Assembly: GCA_035260325.1 (NCBI GenBank)
Contig: DATFVL010000107.1
Coordinates: 1-32,150 of the forward strand
DNA length: 32,150 nt
Origin: Candidatus Methylomirabilota bacterium
GTDB lineage: Bacteria > Methylomirabilota > Methylomirabilia > Rokubacteriales > CSP1-6
Direction of reading: 5' to 3'
Below the pieces are notes generated by a model that did no database searches, was not told the DNA's origin, and saw nothing but the letters and a program-made list of their open reading frames with translations. Position numbers and translations under genes: made by a program. This document shows, piece by piece, positions 1 to 10,857 of the stretch (the stretch's first letter is position 1; each line of letters begins with the position of its first letter).

Positions 1-1431
1 CGAATCGAAGGTGAGGCGCCGGACGGCGTGCTCGAGTGACATGATCCCCTTCTCCCTCACCCAGTAGCCAAGGAGCCGCGTCGGGTTGCCCACGTTCGAG
101 TGGAACTGCACGTGCGCGCCGCCGTCGGAGAGCCCCACGACCGCATAGGGGCTCCCGAGGATCTGCGCCACGGCCTCGGTGTCCATGTTGATTTCGCCGA
201 GGCTGAAGACCGTGCCGAGGTCCTCCTCGACCGCCAGGTCGAGGAACGCGTCGAGCGGCTCCTTGCCCTGCGCCTTCGCGATCTGGGCGATGTTCTGTCC
301 CGCGAGGCCGCGGTTCTTCGGAAGCTGCGGCTCCTCCACGATCATCAAGTCCCAGCGCTTCGAGAACGTCGAGTCCGGCCCGAGCGGAGCGTCGACCTCG
401 GCGCGGAGCTTCGCGCGGAGCGCCGAGTCGCGATACGCGGAGAGCTTCTCGGCGTCCGAGCCCTGGAGGATCGGCAGCCACGTGGGCATGCTCCGGAACA
501 CCTGGCAGTTCTTCATCGTGAACCGGTTGACGATGCTGCCGGGGTTGCAGAGCGGCACCGCGCGGATCCCCTGCCGGGCCGTCTCCTCGACGTGGGCGAG
601 GTGCGTGCGCCACCGGCCCGGCTGGCGCGCCTGCTCGAGGAGCGTGTTGTACATGATCTGGCGGCCGCACGCCTGGGCGAGCCGGCTCAAGAGCTTGTCC
701 TTCAGCTCGGGGTTGGTGCCGCCGCCGCACTGGATCACCCCGGTCCCGGCCTCGCGCAGCACGTCGGCCAGCGCGAAGAGCTCCGACTCCGGGGCGCAGG
801 CGGCAGGAATCCGCTTTCCCACGACGTCGAAGTGGTTCATGTTGCGCGTGATCGAGAGCCCGAGCGCCCCGGCCTCGAGGGCCTCGCGCACCAGGCGCCG
901 CATGTGGTCCAGCTCGGCCTCGGTCGCCGGGCGCTCCGAGCACTCCTCGCCCATCGCGTAGAGGCGGACCGCCGAGTGGCCGACGAGCGTGCCGACGTTC
1001 ACCCCGAGCCGCCGGCCGATCACGCTCATGTACTCGGGGAACGTCTCCCACGTCCACGGCACGCCCGCGCGCAGGACCTCCATCGGGATCGCCTCGACGT
1101 AGGAGAGCATCCCCGCGAGCTTTTCGCGCGCCTCGGCCTTCACGGGCGCGAGCGCCAGCGAGCAGTTCCCGATGATGACGGTGGTGGCGCCGTGGTTACA
1201 CGAGAACGTGCACAGCGGATCCCAGAGGACCTGGGCGTCGTAGTGGCAGTGATTGTCCACGAACCCCGGCGCCACGACCCGCCCGTCGGCCTCGATCACC
1301 TGACGCGCGGCGCCGCCGAGGCGGCCGAGCTCCACGATCTTCCCCCGCGCCACCCCGACGTCGCCGTGGAAGGCGGGCCGGCCCGAGCCATCGATGATGC
1401 GACCGTTCTTGATCAGGAGATCGTAGGTCAT
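1..1431 (-). CDS. D-aminoacylase / N-acyl-D-amino-acid deacylase family amidohydrolase (3' end outside window)
   Basis: The 477 codons present start at ATG 1431-1429 and run off the window edge without a stop. GGGGAGGA at 1440-1447 lies 8 nt before the ATG. The N-terminus is the usual beta-sandwich opening (DLLIKNGRIIDGSG, residues 4-17), followed by PGFVDNHCHYDAQ with the metal-site His61 and His63, GNCS with Cys90 (the bridging cysteine of D-aminoacylases), GHSAVR near residue 152, and GLSDGGAH with Asp436, the usual catalytic Asp. Known family members remove N-acyl groups from D-amino acids or act on hydantoin-like amides in the cytoplasm. Near residue 200 the sequence reads TRNMNHFD rather than the more usual TREF-type motif, so the substrate may differ. 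It is divergent from the next gene and may belong functionally with the hydrolases at 1541-4587. Family call is firm; substrate is unknown. Confidence 0.88.
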   Translation of the reverse strand, partial: MTYDLLIKNGRIIDGSGRPAFHGDVGVARGKIVELGRLGGAARQVIEADGRVVAPGFVDNHCHYDAQVLWDPLCTFSCNHGATTVIIGNCSLALAPVKAEAREKLAGMLSYVEAIPMEVLRAGVPWTWETFPEYMSVIGRRLGVNVGTLVGHSAVRLYAMGEECSERPATEAELDHMRRLVREALEAGALGLSITRNMNHFDVVGKRIPAACAPESELFALADVLREAGTGVIQCGGGTNPELKDKLLSRLAQACGRQIMYNTLLEQARQPGRWRTHLAHVEETARQGIRAVPLCNPGSIVNRFTMKNCQVFRSMPTWLPILQGSDAEKLSAYRDSALRAKLRAEVDAPLGPDSTFSKRWDLMIVEEPQLPKNRGLAGQNIAQIAKAQGKEPLDAFLDLAVEEDLGTVFSLGEINMDTEAVAQILGSPYAVVGLSDGGAHVQFHSNVGNPTRLLGYWVREKGIMSLEHAVRRLTFDS

Positions 1432-1527
1432 GCCGTGGGTCCTCCCCGAAGCCCCTGTGCCCTGCGCCCGACCGGTGGCGGCCTGGCCCGCATGGTAGCA
1501 CCGATCCGCAAGCGCCTCCGTCGGGAG

Positions 1528-1533
1528 CATAAT
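1528..1533 (+). promoter_or_regulatory. Possible -10 element (CATAAT) for a leaderless hydrolase mRNA
   Basis: CATAAT matches 5 of 6 bases of the sigma-70 -10 consensus and stands out in GC-rich sequence. It ends 7 nt before the ATG at 1541, so a transcript starting at the normal distance would begin at or next to the start codon. The nearest purine-rich stretch (GGGAG, 1523-1527) is 13 nt from the ATG, too far for a good ribosome site. The -35 match (TCCGCA, 1505-1510) is weak. Inference only. Confidence 0.35.
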
Positions 1534-1540
1534 ACGGCGC

Positions 1541-2329
1541 ATGCGGCCCCGTGAGGAGACGATCCCGGTCGGCGGCGTCGACGTGCACGCCTGGGTCGGG
1601 GGGCGGGGGGACCCGCTGCTCGTGCTCCACGGCGCCGGCGCCAACCGCGGCTTCACCCGGTGGGTCGAGCGGGTGGCCGAGCGCTACACGGTGTGGGCGC
1701 CGACGCATCCCGGGTTCGGCAAGTCCGGCGACGCCGAGTGGATGGAGAGCATCGACGACCTCGCGCGCTTCCACCTCTGGTTCATCGACGCCGCCGGGCT
1801 CGGCCGGCCGCACGTGCTCGGCCACTCGATCGGCGGCTGGACGGCCGCGGAGATGGCAGTCATGAGCCCGCACGCGATCGCCAAGCTCGTCCTCGTGGCG
1901 GCCGAGGGCCTCAAGCCGGAGACCGGCGAGATCCTCGACGTCTTCTATCACTCGGACGCGCAGCTCCGCGAGCTGATCGTCCACGATCCGAAGACGATCC
2001 CCGAGTGGGACGAGCTGTTCGGCCGCCCGCCGACCCCGGCGGACCAGGCGCTCGCGGAGCGCAACAGGGAAATGACGGCGCGGCTCACCTGGAAGCCGTA
2101 CATGCACAACCCCCGGCTCGCGCGGTTCCTCCCGCGGGTGACGAACCCGACGCTGATCGTGTGGGGACGCGAGGACCGCATCGTGCCCGTCGCCTGCGGC
2201 GAGCAGTACCGCCGCGCGATCCCCGACGCGAAGCTGACCGTGCTCGAAGGCTGCGGCCACCTGCCGCCGATCGAGCAGCCCGACGTCTTCGCGCGGCTCG
2301 TGCTCGACTTCCTGGGAGCCGCGGCATGA
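1541..2329 (+). CDS. Alpha/beta-fold hydrolase
   Basis: A 262-residue cytoplasmic protein with the full alpha/beta-hydrolase signature. The oxyanion region is LHGAGAN (29-35). The nucleophile elbow is GHSIGG with Ser96. The acid is Asp212 in WGREDRIVP, and the catalytic His240 is in EGCGHLPPIEQP, the typical end of the family. The length is normal for a single-domain esterase, epoxide hydrolase or C-C hydrolase (MhpC/BphD-like). Its stop overlaps the start of the next gene (ATGA, 2326-2329), so the two are translationally coupled. With the flavin-dependent oxidoreductase and amidohydrolase that follow, it probably takes part in breaking down an organic compound; the sequence does not identify which. 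Confidence 0.9.
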   Translation: MRPREETIPVGGVDVHAWVGGRGDPLLVLHGAGANRGFTRWVERVAERYTVWAPTHPGFGKSGDAEWMESIDDLARFHLWFIDAAGLGRPHVLGHSIGGWTAAEMAVMSPHAIAKLVLVAAEGLKPETGEILDVFYHSDAQLRELIVHDPKTIPEWDELFGRPPTPADQALAERNREMTARLTWKPYMHNPRLARFLPRVTNPTLIVWGREDRIVPVACGEQYRRAIPDAKLTVLEGCGHLPPIEQPDVFARLVLDFLGAAA

Positions 2330-3456
2330 AGCTCTACTACTTCAGCGAGATGCCGCACCACGAGTATCCCGACGCCGAGGGCGAGAAGTACCCGTCGCTG
2401 CGGCTGGCGTTCCCCAACCGCTTCTTCGACCGCGAGAAGGCCGCGGCGAACTACCGGCGCTACCTCGACGAGTACGAGCTCGCCGACCAGGTCGCCTTCG
2501 ACGGGCTCATGATCAACGAGCACCACTCGACGCCGTCGTGCGTCAACGTCGGCGTCAACATGACGGCCGCCGTGCTCGCGCGCACGACCACGCGCGCTAA
2601 GCTCCTCCTCCTCGGCAACATCCTGCCGATCGAGGACAACCCGGTGCGGATGGCCGAGCAGATCGCCATGGCCGACTTGATGTCGGGCGGCCGCGTGCTC
2701 TCCGGCTTCGTGCGCGGGGTCGGGGTGGAGCAGTGGTGGGCGAACGCAAACCCCGTCCACAACCGCGAGCGCTTCGAGGAGTGTCACGACCTGATCCTCA
2801 AGTGCTGGACGGCGCCGGGACCCTTCCGCTGGGAGGGCCGCCACTACCACTTCCGTCACGTCAACCCGTGGTGTCTGCCGCTCCAGCGGCCACACCCGCC
2901 CATCTGGATCCCCGGCACCGCGAGCCCGGAGACCGCGGTCTGGGCCGGCGCGCGCGGCTACACCTACGTGCCGTTCCTGGTGCCGTTCGAGATCGCGCGC
3001 GAGCTGTTCGAGTACTATCGTCAGGGCGCTGCCGAGGCGGGCCGGACCGTGACGCCCGACAATCTCGGCTTTCTCATCTGCGCGGTCACGGCCGACACGA
3101 AGGCCAAGGCCCTGGAGGCCGGGCGCCATTTCGTCTGGCGCATGGGCCCGACGCTGCGCGGGCCCATCGAGTGGTTCTCGCCCGTCGGCATGCGCTCACG
3201 CGCGGGCAAGCAGTTCGCGCTGAGGGCGCGCCCGCGCTCGCTCGCGACGATGAGCTACGAGGAGCTGCTCGAGGGGCACTTCATCATCGCCGGCACGCCC
3301 GACGAGGTGGCCGAAGGCTTCGCGCTCGTCCAGCGCGAGCTCGGCATCGGCCACCTGCTGCTCGAGGCGCAGGAGTCGCGCATGGACCACGCGACCACGA
3401 TGCGCTCGATCGAGCTGATGGGCGCGAAGGTGATCCCGGAGATCGCGAGAATCTAA
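2326..3456 (+). CDS. LLM-class (luciferase-like) flavin-dependent oxidoreductase
   Basis: The ATG at 2326, inside the preceding stop, gives 376 residues. The protein has the bacterial-luciferase-like TIM-barrel pattern: EHH at 65-67, and the conserved stretch near 100-123 ending in MAEQIAMADLMSGGR, which in this family lines the FMN or F420 pocket. PPIWIPGTASPET follows in the middle, and AGTPDEVAEGF appears near the C-terminus. Family members use reduced FMN (with a separate reductase) to oxygenate substrates, or F420 as hydride carrier; no flavin reductase is visible nearby. It sits between an alpha/beta hydrolase (4-bp overlap) and an amidohydrolase (12-bp gap), suggesting oxygenation coupled to hydrolysis. 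Family call is firm; cofactor and substrate are open. Confidence 0.9.
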   Translation: MKLYYFSEMPHHEYPDAEGEKYPSLRLAFPNRFFDREKAAANYRRYLDEYELADQVAFDGLMINEHHSTPSCVNVGVNMTAAVLARTTTRAKLLLLGNILPIEDNPVRMAEQIAMADLMSGGRVLSGFVRGVGVEQWWANANPVHNRERFEECHDLILKCWTAPGPFRWEGRHYHFRHVNPWCLPLQRPHPPIWIPGTASPETAVWAGARGYTYVPFLVPFEIARELFEYYRQGAAEAGRTVTPDNLGFLICAVTADTKAKALEAGRHFVWRMGPTLRGPIEWFSPVGMRSRAGKQFALRARPRSLATMSYEELLEGHFIIAGTPDEVAEGFALVQRELGIGHLLLEAQESRMDHATTMRSIELMGAKVIPEIARI

Positions 3457-3468
3457 AGGAGGTCAGCC

Positions 3469-4587
3469 ATGACACGCGCGTACAACGTCATCGACGCCGA
3501 CGGACATGTGCTCGAGCCGGTGGACCTGTGGGAGAAGTACATGGACCCCGGCTACCGCGACCGGGCGCCCCGGCTCTTCGTGGACACGGACGGCAAGGAG
3601 CGCATGCGCGTGGAGGACAAGGTGCTCGGGAGCCCCAAGGGCCTCGGCCTCCTCGGGGCGATCGGCGCCCGGCAGGGCGCCGTGTCCGACGTCACCATGA
3701 AATATCTCGAGGGCCGCAAGGGCGGCTTCGACCCGCACGCCCGGATCGTGGATCTCGACCTGGACGGCATCGACGCGGCCTTCCTCTATCCGAGTCTCGG
3801 CCTCTTCAGCGGCGCGATCGAGGAGCCCACGCTGGCCGCGGCCGTGTGCCGGGCGTACAACCGCTGGCTCGCGGACTACTGCCGGCCCTACCCCGACCGC
3901 CTCTTCGGCGTGGCCATGCTGCCCATGCAGTCGGTCGAGCTGGCCATCGAGGAGATGCGCTACGCGCGCAAGGAGCTCGGCATGCGCGGCGGGTTCCTCC
4001 GCCCGAATCCCTACAAGGGCCGCATGCTGCACCACCCGGACTACGCGCCGTTCTGGGCCGAGGTCCAGGAGCTCGACTTCGCCATCGGCCTGCACGAGGG
4101 CTCCAGCGGCGGCATGCCTCAAGTCGGCGTGGACCGCTTCACGACCCGCGGCGCCCGGCACATCATCTCCCACACCATGGAGATGATGCTCGCCGCGATG
4201 AGCGTCATCTGGGAAGGCGTGTGCGATCGCTTCCCCCGCGTGCGCATCGGCTTCCTCGAGTCCGGCGGCGGGTGGATCGCGCCCTGGCTCGACCGGATGG
4301 ACCGGCACTTCGACGACGAGGGCTTCAACGACTCGACGCTCAGCATGCGTCCGAGCGAGCTGTTCCGGCGCAATTGCTGGATCTCGTTCGAGCCCGTCGA
4401 GGGCAGCCTCTCCGTGCTGGCCGACTACATCGGCCCGCACAAGATCCTCTGGGCCACCGACTATCCGCATCCGGACGGCTTCTTCCCCGGCGCGCCGAAG
4501 CTGATCGCCGATCGGCCGGAGCTGTCGGCGGAGACGAAGCGCCAGATCCTGGCGGGCGGCGCCAAGGGGTTCTACGCGCTGACGTAA
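3469..4587 (+). CDS. Amidohydrolase family 2 (ACMSD-like) metal-dependent hydrolase/decarboxylase
   Basis: A 372-residue protein preceded by a perfect AGGAGG at 3457-3462, which fixes the ATG at 3469. It opens with VIDADGHVLEP, where Asp11 and His13 replace the classic HxH metal motif, as is common in this subgroup. Other likely metal or active-site positions are His209 (GLHEGSSGG), His235 (IISHTMEMM), Glu264 (FLESGGGW) and Asp331 (WATDYPHPDG). The ACMSD-like family includes decarboxylases of aromatic or unsaturated acids and hydrolases of ring-cleavage products. It is the last gene of the 1541-4587 run and converges with the efflux operon, 13 bp from its stop. The specific reaction cannot be assigned. 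Confidence 0.88.
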   Translation: MTRAYNVIDADGHVLEPVDLWEKYMDPGYRDRAPRLFVDTDGKERMRVEDKVLGSPKGLGLLGAIGARQGAVSDVTMKYLEGRKGGFDPHARIVDLDLDGIDAAFLYPSLGLFSGAIEEPTLAAAVCRAYNRWLADYCRPYPDRLFGVAMLPMQSVELAIEEMRYARKELGMRGGFLRPNPYKGRMLHHPDYAPFWAEVQELDFAIGLHEGSSGGMPQVGVDRFTTRGARHIISHTMEMMLAAMSVIWEGVCDRFPRVRIGFLESGGGWIAPWLDRMDRHFDDEGFNDSTLSMRPSELFRRNCWISFEPVEGSLSVLADYIGPHKILWATDYPHPDGFFPGAPKLIADRPELSAETKRQILAGGAKGFYALT

Positions 4588-4600
4588 GGCGATCCCGGAG

Positions 4601-7600
4601 TCAGTCCGATGGCGCCGGCCCGGGAACCGTCGGGGCCCGACCCAGCCCGAGCGCCGCGCGCGTGCGCGCGGTCGCCCGCCCCACCGCCACGCGGAAGCGC
4701 TCCATGTAGAGGTAGATGACCGGCGTGGTGTAGAGCGTGAGCAGCTGGCTCAGCATGAGGCCGCCGACGACGGTGATGCCGAGCGGGCGGCGAAGCTCGG
4801 AGCCGGTGCCCGTCCCGAGCGCGAGCGGGAGCGTGCCGAGGAGGGCGGCCATCGTCGTCATGAGAATGGGCCGGAAGCGCTGCAGGCAGGCGCGGTGCAC
4901 GGCCTCGTGCGCGGCGAGGCCGTGGCTGCGCTCGAGGTCGAGCGCGACGTCGATCACCATGATCGCGTTCTTCTTCACGATGCCGATGAGCAGGATGATG
5001 CCGATCAGCGCGATGACCGAGAGATCCATGCCGAAGATCATCAGCGCGCAGACGGCGCCGACGCCCGCGGACGGCAGCGTGGAGAGGATCGTGAACGGGT
5101 GGATCAGGCTCTCGTAGAGGACGCCGAGGACGATGTAGACCGCGATCAGGGCCGTCACGATGAGCAGGGGCTGGTTCGCGAGCGCGGCCTGGAACGCCTG
5201 GGCCGTGCCCGTGAACCGTCCGTGGATGTTCGTCGGGAACCCCATCGTGCGCTCGGCGGCGTCGATCGCCTTGACGGCATCGCCGAGCGCCACACCGGGC
5301 GCCAGGTTGAAGAACGTCGTCACCGAGGGGAACAGCCCCTGGTGGTTGATCTGGATCGGCCCGGTGCCGGTCTTGAACTGCGTGACCGCGCTGAGCGGCA
5401 CCGTCGCGCCCGTCGTCGATCGCAGGTAGATGTTCGCGAGCGCGTCCGGGCGCTGCCAGTACTGCGGCTCGACCTCCATGACGACGTGGTACTGGTTGAG
5501 CGAGGTGTAGATGTTCGAGACCTGGCGCTGGCCGAACGCGTCGTAGAGCGTCTCGTCGATCATGCGCGTGCTCACGCCGAGTCGCGCCGCCGTCGCGCGG
5601 TCGATGACGACCGGCACCTCGAGGCCGCGGTTCTGCTGGTCGCTGCTCACGTCGCGCAGCTCGGGCATCTCGCGCATCGCGCGGACGAGCCGCGGCGCCC
5701 AGGTGTTCAGCAGCTCGAGGTCGTCGCTCTGCAGCGTGAACTGGTACTGCGCGTTCGAGATCCGCCCGCCCAGCCGCACATCCTGCACCGCCTGCAGGTA
5801 GAGCGTGGCGCCGGGGACCTGCGCCAGCTTGGGCCGGAGGCGCGTGATGACTTCGTCGGCGCTGAGCTTCCGCTCGGCGCGCGGCTTCAGCGAGATGAAT
5901 CCGCGACCGGTGTTCGCCGTCGTCCCGCGCCCGCCCCCGCCGCCGGTGAAGAGCGTCACGCTCTCGACCGCGGGATCGTCCTGGATGATCGCTCCATAAC
6001 GCCGCAGCTTCTCGTGGATCGCGGAGAACGAGACGTCCTGCGCGGCGACGATGTTCGCGGCGAGCCGGCCGTTGTCCTGCTGCGGGAAGAACCCCTTGGG
6101 GATGGTCCAGAAGAGGTATGCGTTGATCGCGAAGGTCGCGAGGAAGATCGTCATCGTGATCGCCGTGTGGCGCAGCGCGACCGTCAGCGTGCGGTCGTAG
6201 GCCCGCGTGATCCAGTCGAAGACACGCTCGCCGAGCACGGCGAGCCGGCCGCGGCGCTCCTCCGCCCGCGGCTTGAGCAGCAGCGCGCACATCATCGGCG
6301 TCGTCGTGAGCGAGACGACGAGCGAGATCAGCACCGCCACCGACAGCACCACGGCGAACTCCCGGAAGAGCCGCCCGACGATGCCGCCCATCAATAGAAT
6401 CGGGATGAAGACCGCGATCAGCGACAGACTCATCGACAGGACGGTGAAGCCGATCTCCTTCGCGCCGGTCAGGGTCGCCTCGAGCACCGGGACGCCGTGC
6501 TCGATGTGACGCATCACGTTCTCGACCACGACGATGGCGTCGTCGACGACGAAGCCCGTGGCCACGGTCAGCGCCATCAGCGAGAGGTTGTCGATGCTGT
6601 AGCCGACGAGGTACATGACCCCGAAGGTGCCGACGAGGGAGACCGGCACGACCACGCCCGGGATGGTCGTCGCGCGCACGTTCCGCAGGAACAGGAAGAC
6701 GACGAGAATGACGAGCCCGATCGCGATGAGGAGCGCCTCCCCGACGTCCTTGATCGAGGCGCGGATCGTCACCGTCTGGTCGAGCACCGCGGTCAGCGCG
6801 ATCTCCGCGGGCACGAGCGCGCGCAGGTACGGGAGCTCCGCGTGGATGCGGTCGACGGTCTCGATGATGTTCACGCCCGGCTGGCGGAAGATCACGAGGA
6901 CGACCGCCGTCTTGCCGCCGGACACCGCGGCGGCGCGCACGTCCTCGACGTCCGCGCGGACCTGCGCGACGTCCACCAGCCGCACGGGCGCGCCGTTACG
7001 CCAGGCAACGATCAGCGGCTCGTACTCGGGCGCGCGGCGCAGCTGGTCCGTCGCGTTCACTTCCCAGGTGCGCATCCCGTCGTCGAGCTGACCCTTCGGG
7101 CGGTTGACGTTCGTGCTCGCGAGGACCTGGCGTACCTCGTCGAGCCCGATGCCGTAGCGCGCGACCGCCATCGGGTTCAGCTCGATGCGTACCGAGGGGA
7201 GCGAGCTGCCGCCGACGAAGATCCGCCCGACGCCCTCGAGCCGCGCGATCTTCTGCTGCAACACGGTGGACGCGATGTCGTACATGCGCCCCTTGTCCAC
7301 GCTCGTCGAGGTGAGCGCCAGGATCAGGATCGGGGCGTCCGCCGGATTCACCTTCTGGTACGTCGGCAGGTTGGGCAGGTTCGTCGGCAGCTGGCCGCGC
7401 GCGGCGGCGATGGCCGCCTGCACGTCACGGGCGGCGCCGTTGATGTCGCGGGCGAGATCGAACTGCAGCGTCATGGTCGTCGCGCCGAGGAAGGAGACCG
7501 ACGTCATCTCGGTGACGCCGGCGATCCGGCCGAACTGCCGCTCGAGCGGCGTGGCGACGGCCGACGCCATCGTCTCCGGGCTCGCGCCGGGCAGGCCCGC

Positions 7601-7744
7601 GACGACGGAGATCGTCGGGAAGTCGACCTGCGGCAGCGGCGCCACCGGCAGGAGCCGGAAGCTGATCGCGCCGGCCATGACGAGCGCGAGCGTCAGCAGC
7701 GTCGTGCCGACGGGCCGGCGGACGAACGGCGTGGAGAGGCTCAC
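4601..7744 (-). CDS. mdtC: RND multidrug efflux permease, MdtC-like subunit
   Basis: A 1047-residue inner-membrane transporter of the HAE1/RND family. The N-terminal TM segment is followed by LPQVDFPTI (37-45) and the periplasmic porter domains. TM4 carries the proton-relay pair Asp401-Asp402 ([13 protein letters not shown]). The middle motif [14 protein letters not shown] matches the MdtC type rather than AcrB, and the second half repeats the fold ([25 protein letters not shown]). The GTG start at 7744 overlaps the upstream mdtB stop as GTGA. In E. coli, MdtB and MdtC form a mixed trimer that works with MdtA and TolC; the gene order here is the same. Substrates are not predictable. No TolC homologue is in the window. 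Confidence 0.9.
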   Translation of the reverse strand: MSLSTPFVRRPVGTTLLTLALVMAGAISFRLLPVAPLPQVDFPTISVVAGLPGASPETMASAVATPLERQFGRIAGVTEMTSVSFLGATTMTLQFDLARDINGAARDVQAAIAAARGQLPTNLPNLPTYQKVNPADAPILILALTSTSVDKGRMYDIASTVLQQKIARLEGVGRIFVGGSSLPSVRIELNPMAVARYGIGLDEVRQVLASTNVNRPKGQLDDGMRTWEVNATDQLRRAPEYEPLIVAWRNGAPVRLVDVAQVRADVEDVRAAAVSGGKTAVVLVIFRQPGVNIIETVDRIHAELPYLRALVPAEIALTAVLDQTVTIRASIKDVGEALLIAIGLVILVVFLFLRNVRATTIPGVVVPVSLVGTFGVMYLVGYSIDNLSLMALTVATGFVVDDAIVVVENVMRHIEHGVPVLEATLTGAKEIGFTVLSMSLSLIAVFIPILLMGGIVGRLFREFAVVLSVAVLISLVVSLTTTPMMCALLLKPRAEERRGRLAVLGERVFDWITRAYDRTLTVALRHTAITMTIFLATFAINAYLFWTIPKGFFPQQDNGRLAANIVAAQDVSFSAIHEKLRRYGAIIQDDPAVESVTLFTGGGGGRGTTANTGRGFISLKPRAERKLSADEVITRLRPKLAQVPGATLYLQAVQDVRLGGRISNAQYQFTLQSDDLELLNTWAPRLVRAMREMPELRDVSSDQQNRGLEVPVVIDRATAARLGVSTRMIDETLYDAFGQRQVSNIYTSLNQYHVVMEVEPQYWQRPDALANIYLRSTTGATVPLSAVTQFKTGTGPIQINHQGLFPSVTTFFNLAPGVALGDAVKAIDAAERTMGFPTNIHGRFTGTAQAFQAALANQPLLIVTALIAVYIVLGVLYESLIHPFTILSTLPSAGVGAVCALMIFGMDLSVIALIGIILLIGIVKKNAIMVIDVALDLERSHGLAAHEAVHRACLQRFRPILMTTMAALLGTLPLALGTGTGSELRRPLGITVVGGLMLSQLLTLYTTPVIYLYMERFRVAVGRATARTRAALGLGRAPTVPGPAPSD

Positions 7745-10700
7745 CGCGCCGTCACCGGACGCCCGGCGCGCGCCCGGCCGCCCACCCGGCGCGTCGCCAG
7801 ACGCGTGGCGAGCCGATCGAACGCCAGGTAGATGACCGGCGTCGTGTAGAGCGTCAGCACCTGGCTCACGATCAGCCCGCCGACGATCGCGATCCCGAGC
7901 GGCTCACGCAGCTCCGAGCCCACGCCGCGCCCGAACGCGAGCGGGACGCCGCCGAGCAGCGCGGCCAGCGTCGTCATGAGGATCGGCCGGAAGCGGAGGA
8001 GGCACGCCCGCTCGATCGCCTCACGCGCCGGCCTGTGCTCGGTGCGCTCCGCGTCCAGCGCGAAGTCGATCATCATGATCGCGTTCTTCATGACGATGCC
8101 GATGAGGAGAACGATGCCGATCAGCGCGATGACGGAGAGGTCGAGGCGCACGAGCAGCAGCGCGAGCAGGGCGCCGAGGCCTGCCGACGGCAGCGTCGAC
8201 AGGATCGTGATCGGATGGATCCAGCTCTCGTAGAGGATGCCGAGCACGATGTAGACGGTCACGATGGCGGCGAGGATCAGGAATGGCTGGTTCGCGAGCG
8301 ACGCGCTGAACGCGCGCGCCGCGCCCTGGAACCCCGTCTGGATGCTCGCCGGCAGGTCGATCTCCCGCCGGACGCGGCCGATCGCCGTCACCGCGGCGCC
8401 GAGCGAGACGCCGGGCGCGAGGTTGAAGGAGACGGTCACGGCGGGGAACTGGCCCTGATGACTCACGGCGAGCGACGTCGCCCGCTCCTCGATCGCGGCG
8501 ACGATCGAGAGCGGGACCTGGCCCCCGGCCGACGAGCGCAAGTAGACGCGATCGAGCATCGCCGGGCTCGCGCGGAACTCGGGCAGCACCTCCAGCACGA
8601 CGCGGTACTGGTTCAGCTGGGTGAACACCGTGGAGATCTGGCGCTGACCGAACGCGTTGTAGAGCGCGTCCGTGATCATCTGCGGGGTGATGCCGAGCCG
8701 CGACGCCGTCGCGCGGTCGATGCGGACGGTCGCCTCCAGCCCTTGATCGAGCTGGTCGGTCGCCACGTCGCGGAGCTCGGGCAGCTCGCGCAGGCGAGCG
8801 ACGAGCTTGGGCGCCCACGCCCGGAGCTCGGCCTCGTCGGGATCCTCGAGGCTGTACTGGAACTGCGTTCGGCTGACGCGGTCCTCGACGGTCAGGTCCT
8901 GGACGGGCTGCAGGTAGAGCGTGATGCCGTCGACGCGCGCGAGCGCGGCACGCAGCCGATCGATCACCGCGCCGACGCTCTCCCCGCGCTCGGCCAGCGG
9001 CGTGAGCGTGATCTGGATGCGCCCGCTGTTGAGCGTGGTGTTGGTGCCGTCGATCCCGATGAACGACGAGATGCTGGCGACGGCCGGATCCTGCAGGATC
9101 ACTCGGCCGAGCGCGCGCTGCCGCTGGGCCATCGCGTCGAAGGAGATGTTCTGCGGCGCTTCCGAGATACCGAGGATGACGCCGGTGTCCTGCACCGGGA
9201 AGAGGCCCTTCGGCACCACGCCGTAGAGCAGGAGCGTGAGACCGAGCGTGCCGACGGCGACGAGCAGGGTGCCGCCCTGGTGCGCGAGCACCCAGCGGAG
9301 CGTCCGCGCGTAGAACCCGAGGAGCCCATCGAACGCCGACTCGGCGGCGCGCGCGAAGCGGCCGGGGTGCTGCTCGGCGGCGGGCTTCAGCATCCTCGCG
9401 CAGAGCATCGGCGTCAGCGTCAGGGACACGACGGCCGAGACCAGGATCGCCGCCGACAGAGTGAGGGCGAATTCCCGAAAGAGCCGGCCCACGATGTCGC
9501 CCATGAAGAGGAGCGGGATCAGCACCGCGATGAGCGACACCGTCAGCGAGAGGATCGTGAAGCCGATCTGGCCCGAGCCGACGAACGCGGCCTGCAGGGG
9601 CCGCTCGCCCTCCTCGATGTAGCGGCTGATGTTCTCGATCATGACGACCGCGTCGTCGACGACGAAGCCGGTCGCGATCGTCAGCGCCATCAGCGACAGG
9701 TTGTTCAGGCTGAAGCCGAGCCCGTACATCACCGCGAACGTCCCGACGATCGACACGGGGACCGTGATGCCGGGCACGAACGTCGCCGCCGCGCTGCGGA
9801 GGAACAGGAAGATCACGAGCACGACGAGGATGACCGCCAGCGTCAGCTCGACCTGGACGTCGTGCACCGAGGCGCGGATCGTGACGGTGCGGTCGGTCAG
9901 CACCGTGACCTTCACCGCCGAGGGCAGCGACGCCTGTAGCTGCGGCAGCAGCTGCTTCACGCGGTCGACGACCTCGATGAGGTTGGCGCCGGGCTGTCGC
10001 TGGATGTTGATGATGATACCGGCCTGATCGCCGACCCACGCCGCCTGGCGGATGTTCTCGGCGCCGTCGATCACGTCCGCGACGTCCGAGAGCAGAACCG
10101 GCGCGTTGTTCCGGAACGCGACGACGAGCCTCTTGTACTGCGCGCTCTGGAGGATCTGGTCGTTGGCGGCGATCGTGAACGACTGCGCCGGGCCATCGAA
10201 GCTGCCCTTGGCTTGGTTCACGTTGGCGGCGCCGACGGCCAACCGTACGTCGTCCATCGTGAGACCGCTCGCCGCGAGCCGCGTCGGATTGACCTGGATG
10301 CGCACCGCCGGCTTCTGGCCGCCGGAGAGCGTGACGAGGCCGACGCCGGGAAGCTGCGAGATCTTCTGCACGAGACGCGTGTCGGCGAGATCCTCGACGA
10401 CCGTCAGCGGCAGCGACGTCGACGTCAGCCCGAGCGTCAGCACCGGCGCGTCGGCCGGGTTGACCTTGCTGTACACCGGCGGGTTCGGCAAATCGCGCGG
10501 CAGGAAGGTGGCGGCCGCGTTGATCGCCGCCTGCACCTGCTGCTCCGCGACGTCGATGGAGAGCGCGAGGTCGAACTGCAGCGTGACGATCGACGAGCCG
10601 CTGGAGCTGATCGACGTCATCTGCTTGAGGCCGGGCAGCTGGCCGAACTGGCGCTCGAGTGGCGCGGTGACGCCCGACGCCATGACGTCGGGGCTCGCGC

Positions 10701-10857
10701 CCGGATAGAACGTGACGGTCTGGATCGTCGGATAGTCGACCTGCGGCAGCGCGGCGACGGGCAGCTGGCGATAGGCGACGATACCCGCGAGCACGATCGC
10801 CACCGTCAGCAGCGACGTGGCGACGGGGCGGAGGATGAACTGCCGGGAGAGGTTCAC
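7741..10857 (-). CDS. mdtB: RND multidrug efflux permease, MdtB-like subunit
   Basis: A 1038-residue RND permease. TM4 has Asp401-Asp402 in [19 protein letters not shown], and the region after it ([18 protein letters not shown]) is characteristic of MdtB. The repeat-joining motif is [12 protein letters not shown]. Other marks are LPQVDYPTI (37-45) and [10 protein letters not shown] (131-140). The GTG start at 10857 overlaps the mdtA stop (GTGA), and its own stop overlaps the mdtC start, so all three proteins are probably made in step. The two permeases differ clearly from each other, consistent with an MdtBC heterotrimer rather than a recent duplication. Confidence 0.9.
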   Translation of the reverse strand: MNLSRQFILRPVATSLLTVAIVLAGIVAYRQLPVAALPQVDYPTIQTVTFYPGASPDVMASGVTAPLERQFGQLPGLKQMTSISSSGSSIVTLQFDLALSIDVAEQQVQAAINAAATFLPRDLPNPPVYSKVNPADAPVLTLGLTSTSLPLTVVEDLADTRLVQKISQLPGVGLVTLSGGQKPAVRIQVNPTRLAASGLTMDDVRLAVGAANVNQAKGSFDGPAQSFTIAANDQILQSAQYKRLVVAFRNNAPVLLSDVADVIDGAENIRQAAWVGDQAGIIINIQRQPGANLIEVVDRVKQLLPQLQASLPSAVKVTVLTDRTVTIRASVHDVQVELTLAVILVVLVIFLFLRSAAATFVPGITVPVSIVGTFAVMYGLGFSLNNLSLMALTIATGFVVDDAVVMIENISRYIEEGERPLQAAFVGSGQIGFTILSLTVSLIAVLIPLLFMGDIVGRLFREFALTLSAAILVSAVVSLTLTPMLCARMLKPAAEQHPGRFARAAESAFDGLLGFYARTLRWVLAHQGGTLLVAVGTLGLTLLLYGVVPKGLFPVQDTGVILGISEAPQNISFDAMAQRQRALGRVILQDPAVASISSFIGIDGTNTTLNSGRIQITLTPLAERGESVGAVIDRLRAALARVDGITLYLQPVQDLTVEDRVSRTQFQYSLEDPDEAELRAWAPKLVARLRELPELRDVATDQLDQGLEATVRIDRATASRLGITPQMITDALYNAFGQRQISTVFTQLNQYRVVLEVLPEFRASPAMLDRVYLRSSAGGQVPLSIVAAIEERATSLAVSHQGQFPAVTVSFNLAPGVSLGAAVTAIGRVRREIDLPASIQTGFQGAARAFSASLANQPFLILAAIVTVYIVLGILYESWIHPITILSTLPSAGLGALLALLLVRLDLSVIALIGIVLLIGIVMKNAIMMIDFALDAERTEHRPAREAIERACLLRFRPILMTTLAALLGGVPLAFGRGVGSELREPLGIAIVGGLIVSQVLTLYTTPVIYLAFDRLATRLATRRVGGRARAGRPVTAR

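Noticed and set aside
100-1554. Long plus-strand open frame of 484 codons
   Set aside because: It is antisense to the amidohydrolase, has no recognisable motif and shows the Arg/Ala/Glu-rich composition of GC-rich shadow frames.
8035-9939. Long plus-strand open frame across the MdtB-like gene
   Set aside because: Antisense shadow of a well-supported transporter; composition dominated by Arg, Asp, Glu and Ala with no hydrophobic pattern.
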